64,000 bases of DNA from Parabacteroides sp. TM07-1AC (GTDB lineage: Bacteria > Bacteroidota > Bacteroidia > Bacteroidales > Tannerellaceae), in contig NZ_QUKD01000005.1 in NCBI RefSeq assembly GCF_003480915.1, positions 1 to 64,000 on the forward strand. Direction: 5' to 3'. The notes under the pieces were generated by a model, which searched no databases, was not told where the DNA came from, and was given only the letters and a program-made list of their open reading frames with translations. Positions 45,993 through 54,698 of the stretch are shown in pieces (positions within the stretch are counted from its first letter, which is position 1; the number at the start of each line of letters is the position of its first letter). A program made the position numbers and the translations under genes.

Positions 45993-47744
45993 ATGAAAGC
46001 TATAGTAAATACACTTTTATCCGGTCTGATATTTTTCTCATTTTCATGTGGAGACAATTTTTTGGACAGGCCCCCTCAGATTAATATCACAGAAGAATCA
46101 TTCTGGCAGAATACGCAAGATATGGAAACTTTTCTAAATCAATATTATGCAATGTTCCCAACATATGGAACGTATGATGCCGGAGCATATTGGTTAGATC
46201 GTTCGACCGATAATCTGATACCCACAACTTATAATGCACGTCTGGCCGGATTAACTGTTACTCCGACATCAGGCAGTAATTTATATTATGTGAATATTCG
46301 TTCCGTCAATTATTTTCTGGAAAAATCAGAAGAAATGGACCTTCCGGATAATGAGAAGAACCCTTACATTGGAGAAGGACTTTTTTTCAGGGCATGGTAT
46401 TATTGGGATTTATTAAAAGAATATGGAGGAGTCCCTTGGATTGACAAGGTGCTGACAACCAGTTCACCTGAATTATATTCATCACGGGCTGACCGATCTG
46501 AGATTGCAGCGCATATTTTAGAAGATTTGGATAAAGCGATTGAATACCTGAAACCAGCAAATGAAGCGGTAGCATTTCGTTTGAATAAAGAAATAGCCTT
46601 AGCTTTCAAATCGAGAGTTGCACTATTTGAAGGGACATGGGAGAAATATCATAACGGTAGTAAATTCGCAGCATCCAATAATCGCTCCGACTATTTTTTG
46701 GATGAGGCAATGCAGGCTGCAAAAGCCATAATGGATGGTAAATATGGAACTTCATATCAGATTTATTCAACGGGGGATATTGAAAAAGATTATATGAATC
46801 TATTTAATCAGGATGATTTACAGAATAATCCTGAAATTATGTTTTGGAGAAAATACAGTGCCGATCTGAAATTTACACATAACTGTCAACGTTATGTTGG
46901 TATCCTGGCTGGAGATTTCGGTATTTCAAAAGCATTAATAGACAGTTATTTGTGTTCAAATGGAAGACCTATACACAATAGTGACGGCTTATATAAGGGA
47001 GATGATCTGCCCTATTCCGTATTCGAAAATAGGGATCTGCGCTTAAGACAACTCACTTTCGTAAAAGGTGATCCTATCACTATTGAAAACGGAGATACAA
47101 TCAAAATTTTTGAAAGAGCTCCTTTACATCTGGCCGGAGAGAATTTTTGTACGACTGGTTATCAGCTAAAAAAAGGCTCTTCCCCTGAGAACACAAATAA
47201 AGTTCAGACAACCGATCAAACATCCATAACAGCCTATATCCTATTCAGATATGCCGAGGTTCTATTAAATTACGTAGAAGCAAAAGCTGAATTAGGAACT
47301 CTGACACAAGAGGATATAGATCTGACTATTAACACCATACGGGATCGTATTGGTATGGCTCATCTCTCACTTGATAATATAGCAGAAGATCCGGCTTGGG
47401 ATTTTCCGGAACTCTCCCCTATTATTAATGAAATCAGAAGGGAAAGAAGGATTGAACTTGCTTGTGAAGGTTTCCGCTGGAACGACCTACGCCGTTGGAA
47501 AGGAGATCGTCTGATTACAGGAGTAAAACCATTGGGTATTAAATATAACCAGAATGATTATCCCGAACTTGTAATTGGGAAAAATGTCTATTTGTCTGCA
47601 GATGGCTACGTAGACCCATATGCGACCTCATTACCTAACGGTTGGCAATTCAACCCGGAAAGAGACTATCTGTCTCCATTGACTTTAGAAGAATTGATGT
47701 TAAATACGAATCTTAAACAGAATCCAGGCTGGACAACTCCTTAA
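45993..47744 (+). CDS. SusD/RagB-like outer-membrane lipoprotein
   Basis: 583 residues; lipobox FFSFSC then GDNFLDRPPQINITEESFW. The family ending is present (RRERRIELACEGFRWNDLRRWK, NPGW). Starts 24 bp after susC. Larger than the SusD at 36226, with an extended C-terminal segment. Partner of the preceding SusC. Confidence 0.93.
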   Translation: MKAIVNTLLSGLIFFSFSCGDNFLDRPPQINITEESFWQNTQDMETFLNQYYAMFPTYGTYDAGAYWLDRSTDNLIPTTYNARLAGLTVTPTSGSNLYYVNIRSVNYFLEKSEEMDLPDNEKNPYIGEGLFFRAWYYWDLLKEYGGVPWIDKVLTTSSPELYSSRADRSEIAAHILEDLDKAIEYLKPANEAVAFRLNKEIALAFKSRVALFEGTWEKYHNGSKFAASNNRSDYFLDEAMQAAKAIMDGKYGTSYQIYSTGDIEKDYMNLFNQDDLQNNPEIMFWRKYSADLKFTHNCQRYVGILAGDFGISKALIDSYLCSNGRPIHNSDGLYKGDDLPYSVFENRDLRLRQLTFVKGDPITIENGDTIKIFERAPLHLAGENFCTTGYQLKKGSSPENTNKVQTTDQTSITAYILFRYAEVLLNYVEAKAELGTLTQEDIDLTINTIRDRIGMAHLSLDNIAEDPAWDFPELSPIINEIRRERRIELACEGFRWNDLRRWKGDRLITGVKPLGIKYNQNDYPELVIGKNVYLSADGYVDPYATSLPNGWQFNPERDYLSPLTLEELMLNTNLKQNPGWTTP

Positions 47745-47766
47745 GAATCACATTAAAATATAAAAC

Positions 47767-48810
47767 ATGAAGAATCAATTAATTTTATCACTCATATGTT
47801 TGGTCTGTTGTTCATTTTATTCTTGTACAAAAACAGAATCAAAACAGTTTTTTGAAATGAAAGGTATCATCCTGAGCGTTCAAGATCTGGAAACAACGGA
47901 CTGGCCCGCATTAGCATCTAAAAATGGTATAAACACAATTGGTACACATATGTTTCCCGATCAAGTTTCATCATTTTTACAAACAGATAAAGGAAAAGCT
48001 TTTCTGCAGTCCTGTCAAAAACACGGAATAGCAGTAGAGCATCAGTTACATGCAATGAAAGAGTTGTTACCGAGAGAATTATATTCGGAAGATTCTACAA
48101 TGTTCAGGATGAACGAAGAAGGAAGAAGAGTCACCGATTTTAATTGCTGTACGAGTTCTGATAAAGCATTGGATATTATAGCAAGTAAGGCTTTGGAATA
48201 TGCCAAACTTCTACCTCCTTCCAATCATCGATACTATTTTTGGCTGGATGACGGAGCACCCACATGCCAATGTCCTTCATGTTCAAAATATACAGCTAGT
48301 GAACAAGCTTTAATTATAGAAAACAGGATGATCAAAGCTTTGAGAACATTTGACCCTCAGGCTCAGTTAGCTCATTTAGCCTATTTCAACACATTAGATG
48401 CTCCGCAGAAAATAAAACCGGAAGAAGGTATTTTTCTTGAATTTGCACCTTTCCTTCGGACATGGGAAAAGCCTTTGTCTGACTTATCTGCTGAAGGGAG
48501 AGGTATGAAGCATTCGGAAAATCTAAAATATTTACATGATAATTTAAAAGTTTTTCCTGCGGAAACAGCAGTAATTTTGGAATATTGGCTGGACGTTTCC
48601 CTTTTCAGCAACTGGAAGAAACCAGCTGTAGATTTACCATGGCATAAAGATGTTTTTAAATCAGACATAGATACATATGCAAAATTAGGAATTAAGAATA
48701 TCACTTCTTTTGCAGTGTATATAGACGCTGATTATTTAAAAACATATCCGGCAGAATCCTATTTAAACGAGTATGGAGAAGGATTAAATTCGTACAGGCT
48801 TTCAAAATAA
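47767..48810 (+). CDS. DUF4838-like lipoprotein, probable glycosidase-type TIM barrel
   Basis: 347 residues; lipobox FYSC (Cys20). Recognisable segments are YYFWLDDGAPTCQCPSCSKY, with the Cys pair typical of DUF4838, and IENRMIKALRTFDPQAQLAHLAYFNT. DUF4838 is a family of unknown function related to alpha-glucuronidase/hexosaminidase barrels; the acidic pair in LDDG may be catalytic. It ends the SusC/SusD operon, so it probably acts on the imported glycan. No function can be stated with confidence. Confidence 0.68.
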   Translation: MKNQLILSLICLVCCSFYSCTKTESKQFFEMKGIILSVQDLETTDWPALASKNGINTIGTHMFPDQVSSFLQTDKGKAFLQSCQKHGIAVEHQLHAMKELLPRELYSEDSTMFRMNEEGRRVTDFNCCTSSDKALDIIASKALEYAKLLPPSNHRYYFWLDDGAPTCQCPSCSKYTASEQALIIENRMIKALRTFDPQAQLAHLAYFNTLDAPQKIKPEEGIFLEFAPFLRTWEKPLSDLSAEGRGMKHSENLKYLHDNLKVFPAETAVILEYWLDVSLFSNWKKPAVDLPWHKDVFKSDIDTYAKLGIKNITSFAVYIDADYLKTYPAESYLNEYGEGLNSYRLSK

Positions 48811-48864
48811 ATTCTCGGTCTACTTTGTTGAGCTAGAGTATTTTGTCAAGGACATTCCAAAATC

Positions 48865-48963
48865 TCGTTTTAAACGAGATAAAATTCGTTTTAAACGGAC
48901 TATAACCTCGTTTAAAACGAAAAAAAACTCCTTTTAAACGAAGTTGAGGTTCGTTTAAAAGGA
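48865..48963. repeat. Array of five about-21.5-bp dyad-symmetric units (array 3)
   Basis: Five near-palindromes of the type CGTTTTAAACG have centres at 48871, 48892, 48914, 48935 and 48957, i.e. steps of 21, 22, 21 and 22 bp. Orientation of the off-centre T/A run alternates as fwd, fwd, rev, fwd, rev; the last two carry CCTTTT in one arm in place of CGTTTT. The final two units form the terminator listed separately. The array fills the gap between two convergent gene ends, so it cannot be a promoter operator for either. Confidence 0.8.
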
Positions 48964-48968
48964 GTTTT
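48924..48968. terminator. Bidirectional terminator built from array 3
   Basis: A 19-bp perfect stem (48924-48942 with 48950-48968) with a 7-nt loop. The left side begins with a run of As and the right side ends in Ts, so it can end both the DUF4838 transcript and the convergent GH5 transcript. Confidence 0.8.
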
Positions 48969-48973
48969 TGACT

Positions 48974-51900
48974 TTATTTCTTTACAAACTTAAAAGTCTC
49001 CCTGTTTCCATTCGTACATACCACTTGTGCAATATAAACTCCTTTACTTATCGAATGAATATCGACAGTCGCAATATTAGTCATCGGTGATTCTCTGGAA
49101 ATAAGACGTCCTGTAATATCAATGATCTCTATAACTACAACCGGATCGGTAGCCTCAACGGTCAAGCGGCTATTGGATACCTGGCAAACGATTGCATCAG
49201 CATTGATTTCTTCATTTCCTGTTGCCGGACTTTTAGAGAAATAGAGATTATCCAGATAGAAAGTGCCTTTCGTATCACTCTCAAACCGGATATACTTGAC
49301 GATACTCCAATCCGGCAAAGTCAATTTGGATGTCAGCCAGTTTTCTTTCGGGATCGAGAGTGCGGTAAGCTCCGTTTCACTTATGCCGTCCGACAAATAT
49401 ACTTTCAATGTTCCGGCATTAGGACTCCATACATCCAAGTGAAGGAACTCCATCGAAGATACATCCTGTAATTTAATGTTGACTGCCAGTATATTCGTAT
49501 TGGTCAGTTTCCATACAGGAATACCTTTAACTGTAATAGTTTCCACTTTAGTATCCTGCCCTTCCAAGCTCTCAAAGCTGGAATAAATATTTTCGTAAAC
49601 ATTGCTGAATACAGAGATCACATTTTCCTGCAGGAGAGTCGGCGTTGATGCCGGCCAAAGGGGGGCAGATTCATCTTCCGGATCGGGATCTTCAGGGTCC
49701 GGATCCTCTGGGTCCGGTTTTACCACCGTCTTTTGGTATAGATAGATATGATCCAGATAAATTCTGCGTTCTTCTCCGGTTCCTCCGGATAGCTGGATAC
49801 TCTTCAGTTTTCCACCTGTCTGGGATAGGAAACCGGTTAAGTCTATATCGATGCCGTTCCATTCATGGGGTTTCAATGTATAGCTTTCTTCTGCTGAAGT
49901 ATCTCCATTTCCGGTAACAGCTATCTTTACATCAAACCAACTCCCTGGATATACTTCCAGGTGAAGCATTTTCTTATCTCCCGGAGACGTTGTTGCAAAA
50001 GAAATTTCCCGTGAGTCAAAGTCTGAGAATAGAATAATCTTCTGTTCTTGCATGTTCATGGCTAAATCATTCGCTGCCGGAATATACAAATCTCCGGTAT
50101 ATTTTGAACTGAATATACATGTTGTTTCTTCTGCATTTTTGGATGGAACAGGAGCCTGCGGAATGACTTCGACAACCTTCTTTACTGTAATATCCTTTAA
50201 AGTAATTGTAGCCGGACTTCCTTTTCCTAAGTCAAAAGCCATACGAGCTTCGGCATCCGTATCATAATGCATGGTAAAGGCATAAGAAAATACTTGTTCT
50301 TCATTTCCCGGCGCAAAAGAGAAATTGCCGTATGGAGTATGACCTTCACCTTCTGAACCGACATAAGTATAATAGCTATCCCCCTCACCTGTTGACATAG
50401 CAGTAAAAGAGACCTCATAGGTCGCATTGTTTTCTATAGGTAACCCTCTTAATAGTGCCTGAACCGAGTAAGTATACTCACCTCCATTTTCTATTTGTAC
50501 CGTTAAAGCATCTTTGACAGAATTAAGTTCACCCACATATCCATGTCCTGACCAACTCTTTCCACCAGGATTTTTTATATCATAAACAGACTCTTTTTCA
50601 CGATACTCTATACCAGACACTTTAGCGGGCATCGAATGAGTAAGCAATGCATCGGGCAGATAAGGGAAATCTCCTTTTGACTTATTGTATATGCTTGACG
50701 TCAGATGCCAGTAAGCAGAACTAAATCCATGTTTATCGATTGTCCGTGCTATATGATTTGTCCAAAGGAGGCGTGAATCGATATCTGCCTCAAAATGGAC
50801 ACCGAACTCTCCGATATGAATAGGGACATTCTTATTGTCTTCGCTAAATTTTTTTATCTTTTCAAAATCAGCAGTGACAGCATCCCGCTCTTTTTGTGTA
50901 TCGTTCCATCTCAATCCGATAGGATAGCCTGGCTTTACCCAACTCGCTCCCTGGTGAGTAAAAGGCAATGGGTTGTAATAGTGAATCGTTACGATCAAAC
51001 GTTTATCATCCTCTGGTAATATTAAGGCATTGCTGCCTTCCAAGCCGTTGATCGTTCCCCAATCCGTTGTACCAACCATAAGGACACGATTTTGGTTGTT
51101 GGCGTTTCCGAATTTGTTTTCTTTTCTTATCACGCCAATAGCATCTTTGAAAACTCTGTTCCATTTGCTATCCATCGCATCTCTTGGTTCATTCAATATT
51201 TCGAAAATCAGACGCTCATCGTAATTTTGGAAATACTCGGACAGTTGTCCCCAAAGAGCCAGGAATCGTTTTATTTCAGCCTCCTGTGTATCACCCGTCA
51301 GATCCATCAACGGATCATAATGGTGTATATTAAGAATGACTTTCAGATCGGCAGCCAAAAGTTTATCTACAACTGTTTGTATTTCTGTCAGAAATTCCGG
51401 CTTTATATTATAAGGTGCCTCTTTGAGACTTCTATAATCGCTTGTCGGGAAATTATCCCAACGAACAGGTAAACGTACATGCTTAAAGCCTTTTTCTTTT
51501 ATCTTTTGGATATAATAATCATCCCACAGATAGTCAGCTTCCTGCTCGAAAGTGGCACCGATGTTGACACCACGACCTAACTGATTGTTAAAGGTGGAAA
51601 TCGGAGTTGGATCGAAATGATCTTGCTTGTTATAGAAGTATATGTTATCGACAAAGAGGGTATTCGATCCTCCATTTTCAGGCCATACATAATCTAATCG
51701 GGTTAATATACTTCTATTTTCTCCTAATTTGAGCGTACTCAAATCAATATCAAAACGATTCCATTTACCAGCTTCAAGGGGTAAATTAATATCATGAGTT
51801 TTTTCATTACCATTTAGTTTAACATTAAAGCTTCTTATTGCTACCGGTGAATAGATATCGATATGGAAAAAATCCATCCCACTGACATCTTTATTCTCAT

Positions 51901-53299
51901 CGAGAATCTGTATCGGGCAATGATTCATATCGATCAAAGCCATCACTTCACGATTAGCAATGGACGTAGGTTGTGGTACAGTGGTTTGATGACTTGATGT
52001 TGCAAGAAAATCAACCTTTCTCTTAGAACTTACATCTGTATATGAATCGCCAAATAAAGAAATCACATCATCCGCATTGCGTACCGGAGGAAGATAAGCG
52101 GTAAAATCGGGCGTCCCTTCAACAACCGTTTGTTTGCTATCATAGAAATAGACATGATCCATGTATACGGTAGTAAGCTCACTATTGGAAGAAAGATTTA
52201 TAACACTGATATACTTATTTCCACCTGTTTTCTCGTAAAAATCAGAAAGATTTATATCAATAGAATTCCAGCTATTGGCAGTAAGGCTATAGAAGTTGGT
52301 TTTTACTTTTTGGGATTCATCAACCCCTTCTATTCTGTCTTCATAAAGAATTAACTCTACGGCAAATAATATTGCAGTCTCAGGATAAACTTCCAAATGC
52401 AAATAGTCTTTCCCCTCTATATTCAAAACCTGATTAGTAGGGTTATATTGCATTGCCATCCATCCAAATGTTGAGAATTTGAGAATATCTTTTTGATTTT
52501 CATCCTTTGCTGTTGAGTTTAGAGTCGATGATCCCCATTGTAAATATTCTATACTGATATCTGTCCCATATTCCGTACTGTAGAAGTTTTTGATATTAGA
52601 ACGCTGGTATTTTGGAATAGGTGCGGCTTCTAATAAAGTAGTAGAAACATCCGCGTTTTTATAGAAAAAGATGTTATCCAAATAAGCCGTTGCGCTCCCC
52701 TTGACAGGTTTCCCCGTCCCGTCTACAACCGTTAATTCAATAGCGTTTATTTGTTTCAGTTCATTTCCCTCATATGATACAGATCTAAATTCACTCAAAG
52801 GGATACTGAGGGTATGCCAAACACCTGATGACAATTCTCCGTCTGTATCATTTTTTGAAGCCGTATAGCCATAAACCGCCTCAGAAAGAGGTGCATACAA
52901 CTTTATATAAAGACCGTCTATCTTTTCGCTTAGATAAATATCAATATTGATATGGCTAATAGAAGATGTTTCTATCTTAACATTAGGTTCTACATTTTCA
53001 TCATAAAACGCAATAACCTGATTATCAAACGACGAAAACTCGATCATTTCTTGACCATTACTATTGTTTTCTGTGGACTTTATAGTCGTTTGAGTTGCCC
53101 CCCACGAATCATATTGTAAATCAGTACGCTTCCCATAGTAATTACTATAAATAGTTTTTACCCCATGACTTTCTTTATTAAGTCCCGGATCATTTGCAGC
53201 TGGAATCGTTTCAGCCTGCGCACTCTGCCCAAATACTCCGGCCATTCCGGTTAATAAACATACAATAGTGGCTATCCTTGTGAAAATATTTTTCTTCAT
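48974..53299 (-). CDS. Large secreted GH5 glycanase with repeated binding domains and T9SS-like tail
   Basis: 1441 residues. Signal peptide (cleavage near AQAE). Five related beta-sandwich repeats, each ending in a motif like YLDNIFFY, lie at about 46-213, 237-387, 410-556, 1060-1188 and 1224-1354. The GH5 barrel spans about 565-890 with LNIHHYD, ILNEP (acid/base Glu704), HYYNPLPFTHQG and IHIGEFG (nucleophile Glu831). A CBM4/9-like domain is at about 905-1045. A PDPEDPDPEDPDPEDE linker precedes the last repeat. The end (about 1375-1441; DITGRLI, SKGVYIAQV, FKFVKK) resembles the type A sorting domain of type IX secretion. GH5 enzymes cleave beta-1,4 glucans, mannans or xyloglucan. Convergent with the PUL 3 operon. 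Confidence 0.88.
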   Translation of the reverse strand: MKKNIFTRIATIVCLLTGMAGVFGQSAQAETIPAANDPGLNKESHGVKTIYSNYYGKRTDLQYDSWGATQTTIKSTENNSNGQEMIEFSSFDNQVIAFYDENVEPNVKIETSSISHINIDIYLSEKIDGLYIKLYAPLSEAVYGYTASKNDTDGELSSGVWHTLSIPLSEFRSVSYEGNELKQINAIELTVVDGTGKPVKGSATAYLDNIFFYKNADVSTTLLEAAPIPKYQRSNIKNFYSTEYGTDISIEYLQWGSSTLNSTAKDENQKDILKFSTFGWMAMQYNPTNQVLNIEGKDYLHLEVYPETAILFAVELILYEDRIEGVDESQKVKTNFYSLTANSWNSIDINLSDFYEKTGGNKYISVINLSSNSELTTVYMDHVYFYDSKQTVVEGTPDFTAYLPPVRNADDVISLFGDSYTDVSSKRKVDFLATSSHQTTVPQPTSIANREVMALIDMNHCPIQILDENKDVSGMDFFHIDIYSPVAIRSFNVKLNGNEKTHDINLPLEAGKWNRFDIDLSTLKLGENRSILTRLDYVWPENGGSNTLFVDNIYFYNKQDHFDPTPISTFNNQLGRGVNIGATFEQEADYLWDDYYIQKIKEKGFKHVRLPVRWDNFPTSDYRSLKEAPYNIKPEFLTEIQTVVDKLLAADLKVILNIHHYDPLMDLTGDTQEAEIKRFLALWGQLSEYFQNYDERLIFEILNEPRDAMDSKWNRVFKDAIGVIRKENKFGNANNQNRVLMVGTTDWGTINGLEGSNALILPEDDKRLIVTIHYYNPLPFTHQGASWVKPGYPIGLRWNDTQKERDAVTADFEKIKKFSEDNKNVPIHIGEFGVHFEADIDSRLLWTNHIARTIDKHGFSSAYWHLTSSIYNKSKGDFPYLPDALLTHSMPAKVSGIEYREKESVYDIKNPGGKSWSGHGYVGELNSVKDALTVQIENGGEYTYSVQALLRGLPIENNATYEVSFTAMSTGEGDSYYTYVGSEGEGHTPYGNFSFAPGNEEQVFSYAFTMHYDTDAEARMAFDLGKGSPATITLKDITVKKVVEVIPQAPVPSKNAEETTCIFSSKYTGDLYIPAANDLAMNMQEQKIILFSDFDSREISFATTSPGDKKMLHLEVYPGSWFDVKIAVTGNGDTSAEESYTLKPHEWNGIDIDLTGFLSQTGGKLKSIQLSGGTGEERRIYLDHIYLYQKTVVKPDPEDPDPEDPDPEDESAPLWPASTPTLLQENVISVFSNVYENIYSSFESLEGQDTKVETITVKGIPVWKLTNTNILAVNIKLQDVSSMEFLHLDVWSPNAGTLKVYLSDGISETELTALSIPKENWLTSKLTLPDWSIVKYIRFESDTKGTFYLDNLYFSKSPATGNEEINADAIVCQVSNSRLTVEATDPVVVIEIIDITGRLISRESPMTNIATVDIHSISKGVYIAQVVCTNGNRETFKFVKK

Positions 53300-53593
53300 A
53301 ATTTGTGTATACCCCTTTTTTTAAGCGCTCATATCTTTGTCCATACTAAAAAGCGGACATTCAACAACAAACTGGTTTTTAACTCATTATACTCAAGACA
53401 AATATCGCTATATTTATTTAATAAAACAGACTCGTTAAGTTTATTTTTAATTTAATAAGCAATTGGGATACAGCTTAATAGACACACCTTTTAAACTTCA
53501 CGTCATGAATTTCCGCTTTCGCAGATTATAAAAAAAGTAATAAAATAAAGTTCTTCTGTTCGATCTCTGTGAAGAGCAAAGACAGACAAAAAC
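53300..53593. other. Intergenic region upstream of the GH5 gene; no gene seen
   Basis: About 290 bp, AT-rich. It must hold the minus-strand promoter of the GH5 gene. The nearest match to the -7 consensus on the minus strand is GATATTTG (53399-53406), one base off. I see no other structure. Confidence 0.4.
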
Positions 53594-53623
53594 AAGCCCG
53601 ACTGGAATGAACTGGTCGGGCTT
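53594..53623 (-). terminator. Intrinsic terminator of the Fic gene
   Basis: AAGCCCGAC (53594-53602) pairs with GTCGGGCTT (53615-53623); on the minus strand it is followed by GTTTTTG. Confidence 0.75.
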
Positions 53624-53695
53624 TCGTTATCAATATACAAAGGATTGGCTTGATGCGGTAGATATTAAAAAAATAAAGTTTAGAAGAAATCTATT

Positions 53696-54457
53696 TCATT
53701 TTATAATCTGAATATACCGCTGCAATGCTTCTTTTTCAGCCTCGGCTACCAAGAGATAAAAAGCATTCGGTTCATGCTCTGTATGTGACTTTTCCAAAGC
53801 CTTATAATATTGCAGTTTCTTGTCATTATCACCTTTCAGCGTAACAAGGATATAACCATGCAGTAAAAGGTAAAGGTTCATCAAAAGACGACATGTTCGC
53901 CCGTTTCCGTCGATAAACGGATGGATCCTGACAAGTTCGTCATGTAAGTACCCTGCTATTATTACCGGGTGGATGCCCTCCTTCTCCATTTGCTGAAACT
54001 TTAAAATAAAATCTTCCATTTGTTTCTCAATGAGATAGGGTTGAGGCGGTATGTGAGTACTCCCCGTTATCAGTACCGGCACAGTCCGATAACGACCGGC
54101 ATTCTCCCGGTTAATGCCATGCAGCACGATAGCGTGGATTTCCTTAATTGTCCGTTCGCTTATCTCTATTTTTTGCTGGGCAATATCTTTGATAAAATCG
54201 ATGGCCTGCGCATGGTTGATAGCTTCCAAGTGCTCCCGCATAGATTTACCGGATATGGTTACACCCTCATTCACAACAAGGGCCGTCTCCTGCAATGTAA
54301 GCGTATTTCCTTCTATTCGGTTACTTTCATAGGTATACTCCATTTCGAGAGCATCCGCTATCTTTTTTAAGGCTTCCGGGGGCAATGGACGCAAAGTAGC
54401 TAGTTCCGCTTTAAGAGAATCCACTTCTTGCAATACGATACTTAGATCTTCAATCAT
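53696..54457 (-). CDS. Fic-family protein (probable adenylyltransferase)
   Basis: 253 residues. The Fic core motif is intact: IHPFIDGNGRTCR (about 178-190), with the catalytic His and the Gly-Asn-Gly-Arg anion-binding loop. An N-terminal inhibitory motif SNRIEG (about 45-50) matches (S/T)xxxE(G/N), placing it among Fic proteins that inhibit themselves with an N-terminal helix. Fic enzymes transfer AMP (or other phosphate groups) to protein hydroxyls. No antitoxin or winged-helix domain adjoins, so the target is unknown. Confidence 0.88.
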   Translation of the reverse strand: MIEDLSIVLQEVDSLKAELATLRPLPPEALKKIADALEMEYTYESNRIEGNTLTLQETALVVNEGVTISGKSMREHLEAINHAQAIDFIKDIAQQKIEISERTIKEIHAIVLHGINRENAGRYRTVPVLITGSTHIPPQPYLIEKQMEDFILKFQQMEKEGIHPVIIAGYLHDELVRIHPFIDGNGRTCRLLMNLYLLLHGYILVTLKGDNDKKLQYYKALEKSHTEHEPNAFYLLVAEAEKEALQRYIQIIK

Positions 54458-54503
54458 GATTATTCGACTTTAATGTTGATGCTTTTCCCAGTACAACAAA
54501 ACA

Positions 54504-54537
54504 AAAAAGGCTTTGCAGTCACCCGCAAAGCCTTTTT
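54504..54537 (-). terminator. Intrinsic terminator of the tRNA gene
   Basis: AAAAAGGCTTTGC (54504-54516) pairs with GCAAAGCCTTTTT (54525-54537). On the minus strand it follows the tRNA directly and ends in a T run. Confidence 0.8.
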
Positions 54538-54544
54538 CCGAAGG

Positions 54545-54618
54545 TGGTCCCACTTGGGCTTGAACCAAGGACTCCCTGATTATGAGTCAGGTGCTCTAAC
54601 CAACTGAGCTATAGGACC
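54545..54618 (-). tRNA. tRNA with CAT anticodon (Met elongator or Ile2)
   Basis: A 74-nt cloverleaf on the minus strand: acceptor GGTCCTA pairs with TGGGACC, D-arm AGCTCAGTTGGTTAGAGC, anticodon arm CCTGACTCATAATCAGG with CAT, variable loop, T-arm with GGTTCAAGCC. The gene does not encode CCA (discriminator A is followed by CC then TT). CAT is used by elongator Met tRNA and by the Ile tRNA modified to lysidine; I cannot separate them by eye, though TTCAAGCCC leans to Ile2. An 8-bp inverted repeat (54623-54630 with 54636-54643) lies just upstream. Confidence 0.9.
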
Positions 54619-54698
54619 GGTATTTCAGAGGGTTACTCTGAAATCGGGTGCAATATTACGACTTTTAATCGAGTTTTGCAAGTTTTCCATTAAAAACT

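Noticed and set aside
48865..48963. CRISPR array
   Set aside because: Units are short dyads with about 10-bp gaps, no constant repeat with unique spacers of 30 bp or so, and no cas genes.
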